A stretch of DNA of 36,203 bases from positions 1 through 36,203 of the forward strand of contig JACRIW010000023.1 of the NCBI GenBank assembly GCA_016215625.1, given 5' to 3'. The notes under the pieces are model-generated. The model saw nothing but the letters and a program-made list of their open reading frames with translations. It was not told the origin of the DNA and did no database searches. The first letter of the stretch is position 1. The number at the start of each line of letters is the position of its first letter. The position numbers were made by a program, and so were the translations under genes. The DNA is from Candidatus Eiseniibacteriota bacterium. Its GTDB lineage: Bacteria; Eisenbacteria; RBG-16-71-46. Below, in pieces: positions 24,201 through 30,972 of the stretch.

Positions 24201-25208
24201 ATCGCGGCGCAGGTCGCCCGCGAGCTGGTGCAGCTGGTTCGACGAACGCGGCTCGTCCTGCAGCTTGGAGGTCGTGAGCCGCACCTGCAGCGTCACACGC
24301 GGCTCGAGCGCGTCGCCCGCGAGTCCGAGCAGCACGCGCAGGTGACGCTGCGATCGCTCGTTCGACACCGCCCACTTGGAGAGCTTCTCGACGACTTCCT
24401 GCCGCTTGTGCTCCTTGGCCTTGTTCGCGAGATCGTCGCGGCCGAGGAACGCCTGCAGCCCGCGCGGCACGCGCCCCTGGTTCGCGATCGCCACGGCGTT
24501 CGCGAGCCGCCAGCAGCGCACGTCGGGGTCTTCGTCGTGCAGGAGGTGGTCGAGACCGAGCCGCGCCACGTCGGCGTGCGACATGCCGAAGTGCCACAGC
24601 AGCTGCGCCGCGGCCTGCTGGCGCAGCCACATGGTCTCGGCTTCGCGGATCGCGCGCACGCGCGGCTCGAACACCTCGGGCTTCGCCTTCGGCGCGCGCG
24701 GCAGTTCGCTCGCGGGACGCAGGAACGACGACGGAGGCTGCGGGCGCTCGTGCGGACCGTGGCGCCACGCGAGCGGCAGCATCCGGCGTATGCCCGGATC
24801 GCCGATCACGCCTTCGTGCACCGCGGCCGCGAGCAGGCGGATGCCGACCGCGTACGCGTGCTTGCAGATCGGCGCGCTCGGGCACGAGCACAGCGGATCG
24901 GCGCCGTCGTCGCTCCAGTTCCAGCGCACCGCGTACGTGCGCGTGCCGCGCACGCGCGCGCGGACGCCGTCGTCCTCGGCCAGCTCCTCGGTCACGCGCG
25001 AGGCGAGCGCGTAGTCCTCGCCCCGCGTGCGCACGGTGGCGGGAAACGCGAGCAGCGCCTCGGCGAGTTCCTGCGCGGAGCGTGCGGACAGCGTTCGGGC
25101 GATGTCGAGCGGCAGAGTGTCCAAGCGGGCTTTCCGGCGGGGGCGGGCGACTGGAGCTTCGGCGGGGGGCGAACCGTGCAGGCTATGGGCCGCGGCCCAT
25201 CGTGGCAA
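21288..25208 (-). CDS. SWIM zinc-finger SNF2-family helicase/ATPase
   Basis: A 1306-residue SF2 DNA translocase. A SWIM zinc finger near the N-terminus (C107, C109, C115, H117 in PLCSCPSAPICKHAYAVGIR) is followed by a long helical region (about 130-800) with no other recognisable domain. The SNF2 ATPase follows: Walker A DDMGLGKTVQ (about 865-872), Walker B DEAQ (about 968), LTGTPLENRALDLWSIL (motif III), then the second RecA-like lobe with VFSQF, SLKAGGTGLNLT and the arginine finger region QAIDRTHRIGQT (about 1255-1266). The length is typical of bacterial SWIM-SNF2 proteins. These are thought to remodel protein-DNA complexes; the bacterial role is poorly defined. It is divergent from acs with a shared 152-bp promoter region. 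Confidence 0.95.
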   Translation of the reverse strand: MPRWAAAHSLHGSPPAEAPVARPRRKARLDTLPLDIARTLSARSAQELAEALLAFPATVRTRGEDYALASRVTEELAEDDGVRARVRGTRTYAVRWNWSDDGADPLCSCPSAPICKHAYAVGIRLLAAAVHEGVIGDPGIRRMLPLAWRHGPHERPQPPSSFLRPASELPRAPKAKPEVFEPRVRAIREAETMWLRQQAAAQLLWHFGMSHADVARLGLDHLLHDEDPDVRCWRLANAVAIANQGRVPRGLQAFLGRDDLANKAKEHKRQEVVEKLSKWAVSNERSQRHLRVLLGLAGDALEPRVTLQVRLTTSKLQDEPRSSNQLHQLAGDLRRDPQLLSPPQARLLRMLTEGELSYALPYSSQPAALANAQLNALMDRAAGSPFVQWSSDLPATLAARAGVTPGARVDFEGDDLRMVPECHLEEGELRLSLALVNGEGEARPMPDALLWASENTGLASHPTIALIGGAFHRVVEEPPRDVVRTLVEMHGLPLKREDGAMLDQLASRFATVAGALGQLTRVHDARPIVALDLRESDWLQVRVYALAGDPAWKPGGVLDESARLFEYTPRTGWERAADGAAPRPEVTLEHMQPPPADAIPAPGSEEEAAASAGEQEGAALSPWREVPEAARVAPALAWIEKLGVSRGDKRGPGGSPTLEPDGHTGWWLRLNARTAMALEECWAERPAGVTWYGNREVQRLLEGSRTVRTRVSVVASGMDWLKVKAEWEAEGMALTEADLAKLRAAREGFVRLASGWVRREDAESQDAVAAAHADLGLEADGVEQQISAWQLAQVRAGSLDVLEEAGADEHTRANVTRIREAMAAFQGVPSAGTPAGLTATLRPYQQDGLDFLAWTSGMGLGAVLADDMGLGKTVQALAWLLEMRARDAAASGGPVAPSLVVCPASVVHNWEREAARFAPNLRVLALTSGRDRRARLGTAGDHDLVVTNYALLRRDAERWKELELHAVILDEAQNIKNPDAVVTKAAQSLRARHRLALTGTPLENRALDLWSILSFVNPGYLGARSRFVARYDRPDAPPHSRRLLSARLRPVLLRRLKEQVAQDLPPRIEERLDCEMTPGQRKLYLAELVRGRELVRTLGAGEQGIAKQKIVILALLTRLRQICCHPALAGGDRALGSGKFDALFELLEPILAEGRKVLVFSQFVECLKLIEEACRKREVPYHMLTGSTSTKERANVVQAFGDDPSPCVFLVSLKAGGTGLNLTAASDVVLFDPWWNPAVEAQAIDRTHRIGQTRSVTAYKLLTEGTIEERIFELQQRKAAMVKDVLGEDGFARALTRADLDYLLSD

Positions 25209-25319
25209 GCGGGCCCCTCCCGAACGTGACGGTGACGCGGGAAATCCTTTCGCGGCACAACTGACTCTTCCCCGCCGGGCGTTCCCGGGACTAGGGTTTC
25301 ACGGTCGGAATACCCGTTT

Positions 25320-25337
25320 CGCGGACGGCCGTCCGCG
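25320..25337. promoter_or_regulatory. 18-bp perfect palindrome upstream of acs
   Basis: CGCGGACGGCCGTCCGCG is a perfect palindrome ending 23 bp before the GTG start of the acetyl-CoA synthetase gene, in the divergent region shared with the helicase. Its position, overlapping the expected promoter or leader, suits an operator. A GGAGG Shine-Dalgarno follows at 25349-25353. Confidence 0.45.
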
Positions 25338-25360
25338 CACCCTTCGATGGAGGCAGTGCC

Positions 25361-27316
25361 GTGCCCCAGGACATCTACGAGGTCAAGCCGCACATCCGCG
25401 AACGCGCTCACGTGAAGTCCATGTACGACTACGAGCAGCTCTACAAGCGCTCGCTCGAGGACCCCGAGGGCTTCTGGGCCGAGCAGGCCAAGGGCATCGA
25501 CTGGTTCCATCCGTGGACGACGGTCTTCGACGCCGACTACGACGAGGTGGATTTCTCGTGGTTCTCGGGCGGCCGGCTGAACGCCTGCTTCAACTGCGTG
25601 GACCGCCACCTGCCCACGAAGGGCGACAAGACCGCGATCATCTGGGCCGCCGACGAGCCGGGCGTCTACCGCCACATCTCGTACCGCGAGCTGAAGCACA
25701 ACGTCTGCCGCCTCGCGAACGTGCTGCTCGCCCACGGCGTCAAGAAGGGCGACCGCGTCTGCATCTACATGCCCATGATCCCCGAGACCGTGTACGCGAT
25801 GCTCGCGTGCGCGCGCATCGGCGCCGTGCACTCGGTCGTGTTCGGCGGCTTCTCGAGCGAGTCGCTGCGCGACCGCATCGTGGACGCGCGCTGCAAGATC
25901 GTGATCACGGCCAACGAGGGCATGCGCGGCGGCAAGCGCATCCCGCTCAAGGCCATCACGGACCGCGCGGTCGAAGGCATGAACATGGTCGAGACCGTGC
26001 TCGTCGCCCGCCGCACGGACCACGACGTGCCTATGCAGGCCGGGCGCGACCACTGGCTCGACGAAGAGATGAAGAAGCAGCGCTCGACGAGCACGGTGGC
26101 GTGGATGGGCGCCGAGGATCCGCTGTTCGTGCTCTACACGTCGGGCAGCACGGGCAAGCCCAAGGGCCTCATGCACACGACCGGCGGCTACATGGTGTAC
26201 GCCGCGTACACGCACAAGCTCGTGTTCGACTATCACGACGGCGACATCTACTGCTGCGCCGCGGACGTCGGCTGGATCACCGGGCACAGCTACATCGTGT
26301 ACGGGCCGCTCGCGAACGGCGCGACCACGGTGATGTTCGAGTCCACGCCGGTGTATCCCGATCCGGGCCGCTACTGGCGCATGGTGGACGACCTCGGCAT
26401 CCACATCTTCTACACGGCGCCCACGGCGCTGCGCGCGATCGCGCAGGCGGGCGACGAGCACGTGAAGCGCTACTCGCGGCAGTCGCTGCGCATCCTCGGC
26501 AGCGTGGGCGAGCCGATCAATCCCGAGATCTGGCGCTGGTACCACGACGTGGTCGGCGGCGGGAAGTGCGCCGTCGTGGACACGTGGTGGCAGACCGAGA
26601 CGGGCGGCATTCTCATCACGCCGCTGCCCGGCGTGACGCCGACCAAGCCCGGCAGCGCGACGCTGCCGTTCTTCGGCGTGAAGCCGATCGTCGTCAACCC
26701 CGAGAACGGCGCGCTCATCGAGGGCAACGGCGTCTCCGGCGCGCTCTGCCTCGACACGCCGTGGCCGGGCCAGGCGCGCACCGTGTGGGGCGATCACCAG
26801 CGCTTCAAGGAGACTTACTTCACGCAGTACAAGGGGCACTACTTCACCGGCGACGGCTGCACGCGCGATTCGGACGGCTACTACTGGATCACGGGCCGCA
26901 TCGACGACGTGCTCAACGTGTCGGGCCACCGGCTCGGCACCGCCGAGGTCGAGAGCGCGCTGGTCGCGCACGAGTCCGTCGCGGAGGCCGCGGTCGTGGG
27001 CTACCCGCACGACATCAAGGGCCAGGGCATCTACGCTTACGTCGTGCTCGGTTCGGACTACGCGGGCTCGCGTGCGAGCGAGCTCGAGGGCGCGCTCAAG
27101 GAGCAGGTGCGTCACGCGATCGGCGGTTTCGCGACCCCCGACGTCATCCACATCGCGCCGGGCCTTCCCAAGACGCGCAGCGGAAAGATCATGCGCCGCA
27201 TCCTCCGCAAGATCGCCGGCGGCGAGTACACGGGACTCGGCGACATCACGACGCTCGCCGAACCCGAGGTCGTGGACAAGCTCGTCGAGCAGCACAAGCA
27301 GCGCGTCGGCGCGTAG
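25361..27316 (+). CDS. acs: acetyl-CoA synthetase (AMP-forming)
   Basis: A 651-residue enzyme of the expected length, activating acetate to acetyl-AMP and then acetyl-CoA in the cytoplasm. Adenylation motifs are intact: P-loop [18 protein letters not shown] (about 258-275), WWQTETGG (about 407-414) and [20 protein letters not shown] (about 511). The C-terminal [16 protein letters not shown] contains the conserved lysine, K609 here, which is the residue acetylated in Acs regulation. The GTG start at 25361 has GGAGG seven bases upstream. The full-length alignment visible to the eye ([36 protein letters not shown]) leaves little doubt. Acetate assimilation implies a heterotrophic or mixotrophic lifestyle. 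Confidence 0.98.
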   Translation: MPQDIYEVKPHIRERAHVKSMYDYEQLYKRSLEDPEGFWAEQAKGIDWFHPWTTVFDADYDEVDFSWFSGGRLNACFNCVDRHLPTKGDKTAIIWAADEPGVYRHISYRELKHNVCRLANVLLAHGVKKGDRVCIYMPMIPETVYAMLACARIGAVHSVVFGGFSSESLRDRIVDARCKIVITANEGMRGGKRIPLKAITDRAVEGMNMVETVLVARRTDHDVPMQAGRDHWLDEEMKKQRSTSTVAWMGAEDPLFVLYTSGSTGKPKGLMHTTGGYMVYAAYTHKLVFDYHDGDIYCCAADVGWITGHSYIVYGPLANGATTVMFESTPVYPDPGRYWRMVDDLGIHIFYTAPTALRAIAQAGDEHVKRYSRQSLRILGSVGEPINPEIWRWYHDVVGGGKCAVVDTWWQTETGGILITPLPGVTPTKPGSATLPFFGVKPIVVNPENGALIEGNGVSGALCLDTPWPGQARTVWGDHQRFKETYFTQYKGHYFTGDGCTRDSDGYYWITGRIDDVLNVSGHRLGTAEVESALVAHESVAEAAVVGYPHDIKGQGIYAYVVLGSDYAGSRASELEGALKEQVRHAIGGFATPDVIHIAPGLPKTRSGKIMRRILRKIAGGEYTGLGDITTLAEPEVVDKLVEQHKQRVGA

Positions 27317-27337
27317 CAGTCGCCGCGCGCCGCGAAG

Positions 27338-27382
27338 GCACGAGGCCCGGGCGATCGGCGGCGATCGCCCGGGCCTTCGTGC
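27338..27382. terminator. long GC-rich hairpin terminator between convergent genes
   Basis: The left arm 27338-27357 pairs with the right arm 27362-27382 over about 20 bp with one bulged A. The core is GGCCCGGGCGATCG, with loop GCGG. It separates acs from the convergent gene at 27397. There is no T run, but the stem is very stable. Confidence 0.65.
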
Positions 27383-27396
27383 GTGGGGATCCGCGC

Positions 27397-27636
27397 CTAC
27401 TTCTCGCTGGGATCGTCGAGCGGCTGCGAGTACAGATCGACGGACCAGCCGTCTCGCTCGCGCTGCGCCTCCTCGAGCGAACGGAACCGCCGCAATCCCG
27501 TGACGGGCCGCACCCGGGCGAGACGCCGCGAGAAGTCGAACAGGCCGATCAGCGTCGGGAGCAGCCGCGGATCGTCGGAGGTCTTCCACAGCGCCTGCCG
27601 CGCCTCGTCGTGCGTGCGGAACTTCTGCACCGGCAT
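27397..27636 (-). CDS. small protein encoded with a nucleotidyltransferase
   Basis: A 79-residue soluble protein, rich in Arg, Leu and Asp, with no signal peptide. Visible features are MPVQKFRTHDEARQALWKTS, a helix LLPTLIGLFDFSRRLARV and FRSLEEAQRERDGWSVDLYS. It starts 3 bp after the nucleotidyltransferase stop, so the two genes are co-transcribed. I recall similar small proteins beside MNT-type nucleotidyltransferases in GC-rich bacteria but cannot check this. It could be the partner (toxin or antitoxin side) of a nucleotidyltransferase-based pair, as in MNT/HEPN or AbiE systems, although it does not show the HEPN motif RxxxxxH. Confidence 0.7.
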   Translation of the reverse strand: MPVQKFRTHDEARQALWKTSDDPRLLPTLIGLFDFSRRLARVRPVTGLRRFRSLEEAQRERDGWSVDLYSQPLDDPSEK

Positions 27637-27639
27637 GCG

Positions 27640-28110
27640 CTACTCCTCCTCGATCCCGAAACGGTCGCGCAGCAGCTGCGCGTCCGCCCGATCGTGCAGG
27701 CGAACGGTGTCCTTCTTCATGCGCCAGAGCATCCGCGGAGTCGCGAGCCGCACGGGACTGCCCTCGTACTCGCGAAGCTCCCACTCGATGTCCTCGTAGC
27801 GGAACGCTTCGCCGAGCCGCGCGAGCAGGTCCATCGGAACGGACTCGTCCGGCGGGACGTAACGCACGGCGGGAAAGTCGCCGGCGAGGTCCTCGACGAG
27901 GATCTGCTCGATCTCGGGGTCGTTCCAGAGTTCTCGCAGCGCCGCGCGAAGCCGTTCGATGTTGCCGGCCTCCGGCCGCAGGAAGAGATCCACGTCCTGC
28001 GTGACGCGCGGGAAGCCGTGGAGGTTGATCGCGAGCCCCCCGACGAGGACGTATTCGACCTCGTGCCGGTGCAATGCCGCGAGCAGCTCCAACACTTTCT
28101 CGAAATCCAT
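27640..28110 (-). CDS. MNT-type nucleotidyltransferase
   Basis: A 156-residue protein of the minimal nucleotidyltransferase fold. The active-site pattern is GG at 24-25 (YVLVGGLAINLHGF) followed by TQDVDLFL with D39 and D41. A helical C-terminus contains RLATPRMLWRMKKDTVRLHD. The family transfers NMP groups to proteins, RNA or small molecules, and many members are antitoxins of the MNT/HEPN or AbiE type. The ATG at 28110 is the first that keeps the known fold start (MDFEKVLELLAAL); the upstream frame to 28272 is GC-rich non-coding-like sequence. The next gene starts 3 bp after its stop. The substrate is unknown. Confidence 0.82.
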   Translation of the reverse strand: MDFEKVLELLAALHRHEVEYVLVGGLAINLHGFPRVTQDVDLFLRPEAGNIERLRAALRELWNDPEIEQILVEDLAGDFPAVRYVPPDESVPMDLLARLGEAFRYEDIEWELREYEGSPVRLATPRMLWRMKKDTVRLHDRADAQLLRDRFGIEEE

Positions 28111-28363
28111 GTCCCTCAATCTCACGTTCGATGTTCCGCGGGGGCGAGTCCGCGGGGGCGCGAGGCGCCGGTGCGGCGCCGAACTCCGGCGCCGCGCGCG
28201 CATCATGGGCGCGCGCGCGAGGCGGCCGCAAGCGCGCGCTGCGCGCGATGCACGCGCGGCGAAGCCGGACATGGCCCGAAAAGCGGGCGGGCCCGGCCGA
28301 CGGATGGCTGTCGACCAGGCCCTTCGCTTCGCCTCACACCCCCCGTGTGAAGCTCGCGATTCC
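28111..28363. other. GC-rich intergenic region without a gene
   Basis: No credible gene is present. The sequence is dominated by GCGC/GGCGCC inverted motifs (around 28160-28240). A hairpin at 28334-28350 (arms TCACAC and GTGTGA, loop CCCCC) follows the stop of the cupredoxin gene (28364-28366) in its direction of transcription and is its probable terminator. The promoter of the nucleotidyltransferase pair should lie near 28115-28180. Confidence 0.5.
28334..28350 (-). terminator. hairpin after the cupredoxin gene
   Basis: TCACAC (28334-28339) and GTGTGA (28345-28350) form a 6-bp stem with a 5-base loop, 14 bp past the stop. There is no T run, so this is a weak call. Confidence 0.35.
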
Positions 28364-29173
28364 CTAACGTGCGACGACGACCTTCGTGCTCGAGCGCACG
28401 CCGTGCACGTCGAGCAGCGCCCAGTACGTGCCCGGGCTCGCGCGGCGGCCGCCGGCGTCGCGGAGGTTCCACGCGGCGTCGTGCTCGCCCGCGGCGAACG
28501 TGCCGCCGAGCACGTGAGCGACCGCGCGGCCGCTCGCGTCGAGGATGCGCAGGCTCACCTCGCCGGAGCGGTCCACGCGGAAGCGGAAGTTCGCGTTCTG
28601 CCGCGAAGGGTTGGGCCACGCCGGGCGCGAAAAGCCGGCGCCCGCGGCTCGCGGGGAACCGCCCACGCCCGCCGTGCCACCGGTCACGACGACCACGCCA
28701 CGCATGTTGAACGCCGCGCCGTGCGGCCGGCAGAAGAACGGATAGGTGCCGGGCGTCGGGAAGTCCACGACGACCTCCGGCGAGCCCGGGTCCACGGGCA
28801 GGTCCCAGAGCGAGCCCGCATCGAGATCGGTGGGCTTGCCGCTCGTGGTGGTGTGAAAGCCGCTCGCGATCTTCCACATCACGAACTCGCCCGCGTTCAC
28901 GCGCACGGTGTCGATCTGCGTGGCCGAGCGCCCGTCCGAGTCGAATCGGAAGTTGGTGACGAGGAACGTGTCCACCGCCAGCGCCGTCGCCGCCGCGGGC
29001 GAAACCCCGCCGTGCGCGGGATGCTCCGCATACCAGTCCGACACGCACAGCTTCATCGCGGCATCGCTCATGGGAACACCGCCGATCGGTTCCGCGACGA
29101 AGGCGAGCGCCGCCCAGGCACCGAGAGCCGCGACGACCACGGCGGCGAGCACGAGTTGCGGGGTACGAAGCAT
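28364..29173 (-). CDS. secreted cupredoxin with FlgD-like C-terminal module
   Basis: A 269-residue exported protein. A signal or anchor helix (MLRTPQLVLAAVVVAALGAW) is followed by a plastocyanin-like domain (about 65-165) with copper ligands in canonical order: H107 (KIASGFHTTTSG), C148 and H151 (YPFFCRPHG), and M157 (FNMRG). A spacer (about 168-183) leads to a FlgD-like C-terminal module (about 186-269) with PNPSRQNANFRFRVD, SLRILDASGRAVAHV, AGEHDAAWNLRDAGGR and SPGTYWALL. This module type ends many secreted proteins of the FCB group. The start has a GGGAGAG site. It is likely an electron-transfer or copper-handling protein at the cell surface. It is divergent from the sigma-54 activator gene. 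Confidence 0.85.
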   Translation of the reverse strand: MLRTPQLVLAAVVVAALGAWAALAFVAEPIGGVPMSDAAMKLCVSDWYAEHPAHGGVSPAAATALAVDTFLVTNFRFDSDGRSATQIDTVRVNAGEFVMWKIASGFHTTTSGKPTDLDAGSLWDLPVDPGSPEVVVDFPTPGTYPFFCRPHGAAFNMRGVVVVTGGTAGVGGSPRAAGAGFSRPAWPNPSRQNANFRFRVDRSGEVSLRILDASGRAVAHVLGGTFAAGEHDAAWNLRDAGGRRASPGTYWALLDVHGVRSSTKVVVAR

Positions 29174-29385
29174 GACGAAGCTCTCCCGTCGTGGACGGAC
29201 GTGGCGCGCGTGGCGAGTGGACGCGCGCCGGACGATTGCGAGTTTACACGCGCAAGCGGGCGAGTCCAGAGATTCGTGCAGGGGCCGGCCCGCCTCCCCG
29301 GAGCGAAGACCACCCGGTCGCGTGGGACTGAACACGCCGCCGCGGGGTGACGAGTCCCGGTCCTCCACGTACTCTGCGCCCCGTC

Positions 29386-30795
29386 ATGAGCTTCCTTCCC
29401 GAAGACCCCGCCGAGAGCAGCCCGTCGTCCTCCGAGTTCGTGCGCGCCATGAGTGGCGTGTTCGAGTCGCTCGGCCGCGCGATCGTGTGCGTGGATGCGT
29501 CCTTCCGGATCGTGCACGCGTCCGACGGCCTCGACGCGATCGCCGGCGAAGGCACCGCGCGGGCGATTTCCGGACGCACGCTCGAGGAGACGTTCGGCTC
29601 CGCGCTCTTCGGCCAGGACTCCCCCATGCGCGACGCGCTCGCGCGCGGCGAGCGGCGCGAAGGCTGGAGTGCGACGCTGCGCGCCGATGGACGCGAATCG
29701 CGGCCGCTGTCGCTGACGGCGGCGCCGCTGTGCGGCGTGCAGTCGCCGCTCTGCGATCCGCGCGTCGCATTCCTGCTCGTGGTGCGCACCGGCGAGGACC
29801 TCGGCGCCGCCGGTGGAGGCGCGCCCACGCTGTTCGCTGGCATGGTGGCGCGTTCGAGCCGCATGCGCGCACTGTTCGATCTCGTCCAGAACCTCGCCGA
29901 AAGCGACGCGACGGTGCTCATCACGGGAGAGAGCGGCACGGGCAAGGAGATGGTCGCGCGCGCCCTGCACGACCACTCGCCACGGCACGCCGCGCCGTTC
30001 GTGGCGGTGAACTGCGGCGCCATTCCCTCCGAGCTGCTCGAGTCCGAGCTCTTCGGGCACGTACGCGGCGCGTTCACCGGCGCGGTTCGCGACCGCGAGG
30101 GCCGCTTCGAGGCGGCCGCCGGTGGCGCGTTGTTCCTCGACGAGGTCGGCGACCTGCCACTCGCGCTGCAGGTGAAGCTGCTGCGCGTGCTGCAGGAGCG
30201 CACGTACGAGCGCGTCGGCGAGAGCCGCACGCGCCAGACGAGCGCGCGCATCCTCGCGGCGACCAACCGTGACCTGCGCCGTGAAGTGGCTGCCGGCCGC
30301 TTCCGCGAAGACCTCTTCTACCGCCTGCGCGTCGTGCCGATCGAGATCCCGCCGCTGCGCGCGCGCCGGGAGGACATCGAGCCGCTCGCGCGCCAGCTGC
30401 TCTCGCGCGTCTGCGCCCGACAGGGCCGCTCGCTGATGCTCGCGCCCGACGCGATGCGCGTGCTGCTCGAGTACGCCTGGCCGGGCAATGCGCGCGAGCT
30501 CGAGAACGCGCTCGAGTACGCCGTCGCGGTCTGCCGCGGACAGACGCTGCACGAGAGCGACCTGCCGTCCGAGGTCCGTGCGATGCCGGACGCGGAGCCG
30601 GTCGTACGCGAGAGCGCGCACGCGGCGCAGATGTCGCCGGCCGTGCGTCCCGCGGCTCCAGCCGGCGACGATCGCGAGCGCATCCGTGCCGCGCTCGAGA
30701 GCAACCGCTGGAACCGCGATCGCGCCGCGGCCGCGCTCGGCATGAGCCGCACCACGCTGTGGCGGCGCATGCGCGAGCTGGGGATGGCGGGCTGA
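29386..30795 (+). CDS. sigma-54-dependent activator with N-terminal PAS-like sensor
   Basis: A 469-residue enhancer-binding protein. A PAS-like sensor (about 20-135; GRAIVCVDASFRIVHASDGL) replaces a receiver domain. The AAA+ domain follows (about 152-395), with Walker A GESGTGKE (181-188), the sigma-54 contact loop GAFTGA (228-233), Walker B GGALFLDEVGDL and the R-finger region FREDLFYRL. A Fis-type HTH (about 430-469; RIRAALESNRWNRDRAAAAL, SRTTLWRRMREL) ends the protein. By mechanism it remodels sigma-54 RNA polymerase using ATP. Cysteines C35, C116 and C123 in the sensor could allow redox sensing (inference). The likely target is the sigma-54 promoter just downstream at 30931. The ATG at 29386 is preferred over a GTG at 29347; neither has a clear Shine-Dalgarno. 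Confidence 0.92.
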   Translation: MSFLPEDPAESSPSSSEFVRAMSGVFESLGRAIVCVDASFRIVHASDGLDAIAGEGTARAISGRTLEETFGSALFGQDSPMRDALARGERREGWSATLRADGRESRPLSLTAAPLCGVQSPLCDPRVAFLLVVRTGEDLGAAGGGAPTLFAGMVARSSRMRALFDLVQNLAESDATVLITGESGTGKEMVARALHDHSPRHAAPFVAVNCGAIPSELLESELFGHVRGAFTGAVRDREGRFEAAAGGALFLDEVGDLPLALQVKLLRVLQERTYERVGESRTRQTSARILAATNRDLRREVAAGRFREDLFYRLRVVPIEIPPLRARREDIEPLARQLLSRVCARQGRSLMLAPDAMRVLLEYAWPGNARELENALEYAVAVCRGQTLHESDLPSEVRAMPDAEPVVRESAHAAQMSPAVRPAAPAGDDRERIRAALESNRWNRDRAAAALGMSRTTLWRRMRELGMAG

Positions 30796-30837
30796 CGCTC
30801 GAATCGCCGTGGCCGCAGGGGCGGTGGCCCGGTCGCG

Positions 30838-30877
30838 CATGAAACGAATGGTTGCAACACTGCGTTGCACATGAAAC
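30838..30877. promoter_or_regulatory. upstream activator site: dyad flanked by direct repeats
   Basis: TGCAAC (30853-30858) and GTTGCA (30864-30869) are perfect arms with a 5-bp spacer. The octamer CATGAAAC flanks the dyad at 30838-30845 and 30870-30877. The dyad centre is about 95 bp upstream of the predicted start of the sigma-54 promoter at 30931, the usual enhancer distance. It is the best candidate binding site for the Fis-type HTH encoded immediately upstream. Confidence 0.6.
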
Positions 30878-30930
30878 ACGGCGCCCGCGCGACCTGAAAC
30901 GTCCCGACGATTTCCCAATCCGTTACGCGC

Positions 30931-30945
30931 TGGCACGCGCCCTGC
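30931..30945 (+). promoter_or_regulatory. sigma-54 (-24/-12) promoter of the molybdoenzyme operon
   Basis: TGGCACGCGCCCTGC matches the consensus TGGCACG-N4-TTGC at all but one position. GG (30932-30933) and GC (30944-30945) are exactly 10 bp apart. The predicted start near 30957 leaves a short leader with GGAGGG (30962-30967) before the ATG at 30973. Confidence 0.85.
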
Positions 30946-30972
30946 CCTCTGCGACGCAAACGGAGGGAAATC

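Noticed and set aside
21465..28350. Long plus-strand open frames opposite the helicase and across acs
   Set aside because: They are antisense or off-frame Arg/Ala/His-rich shadows caused by high third-position GC. The opposite frames have clear catalytic motifs.
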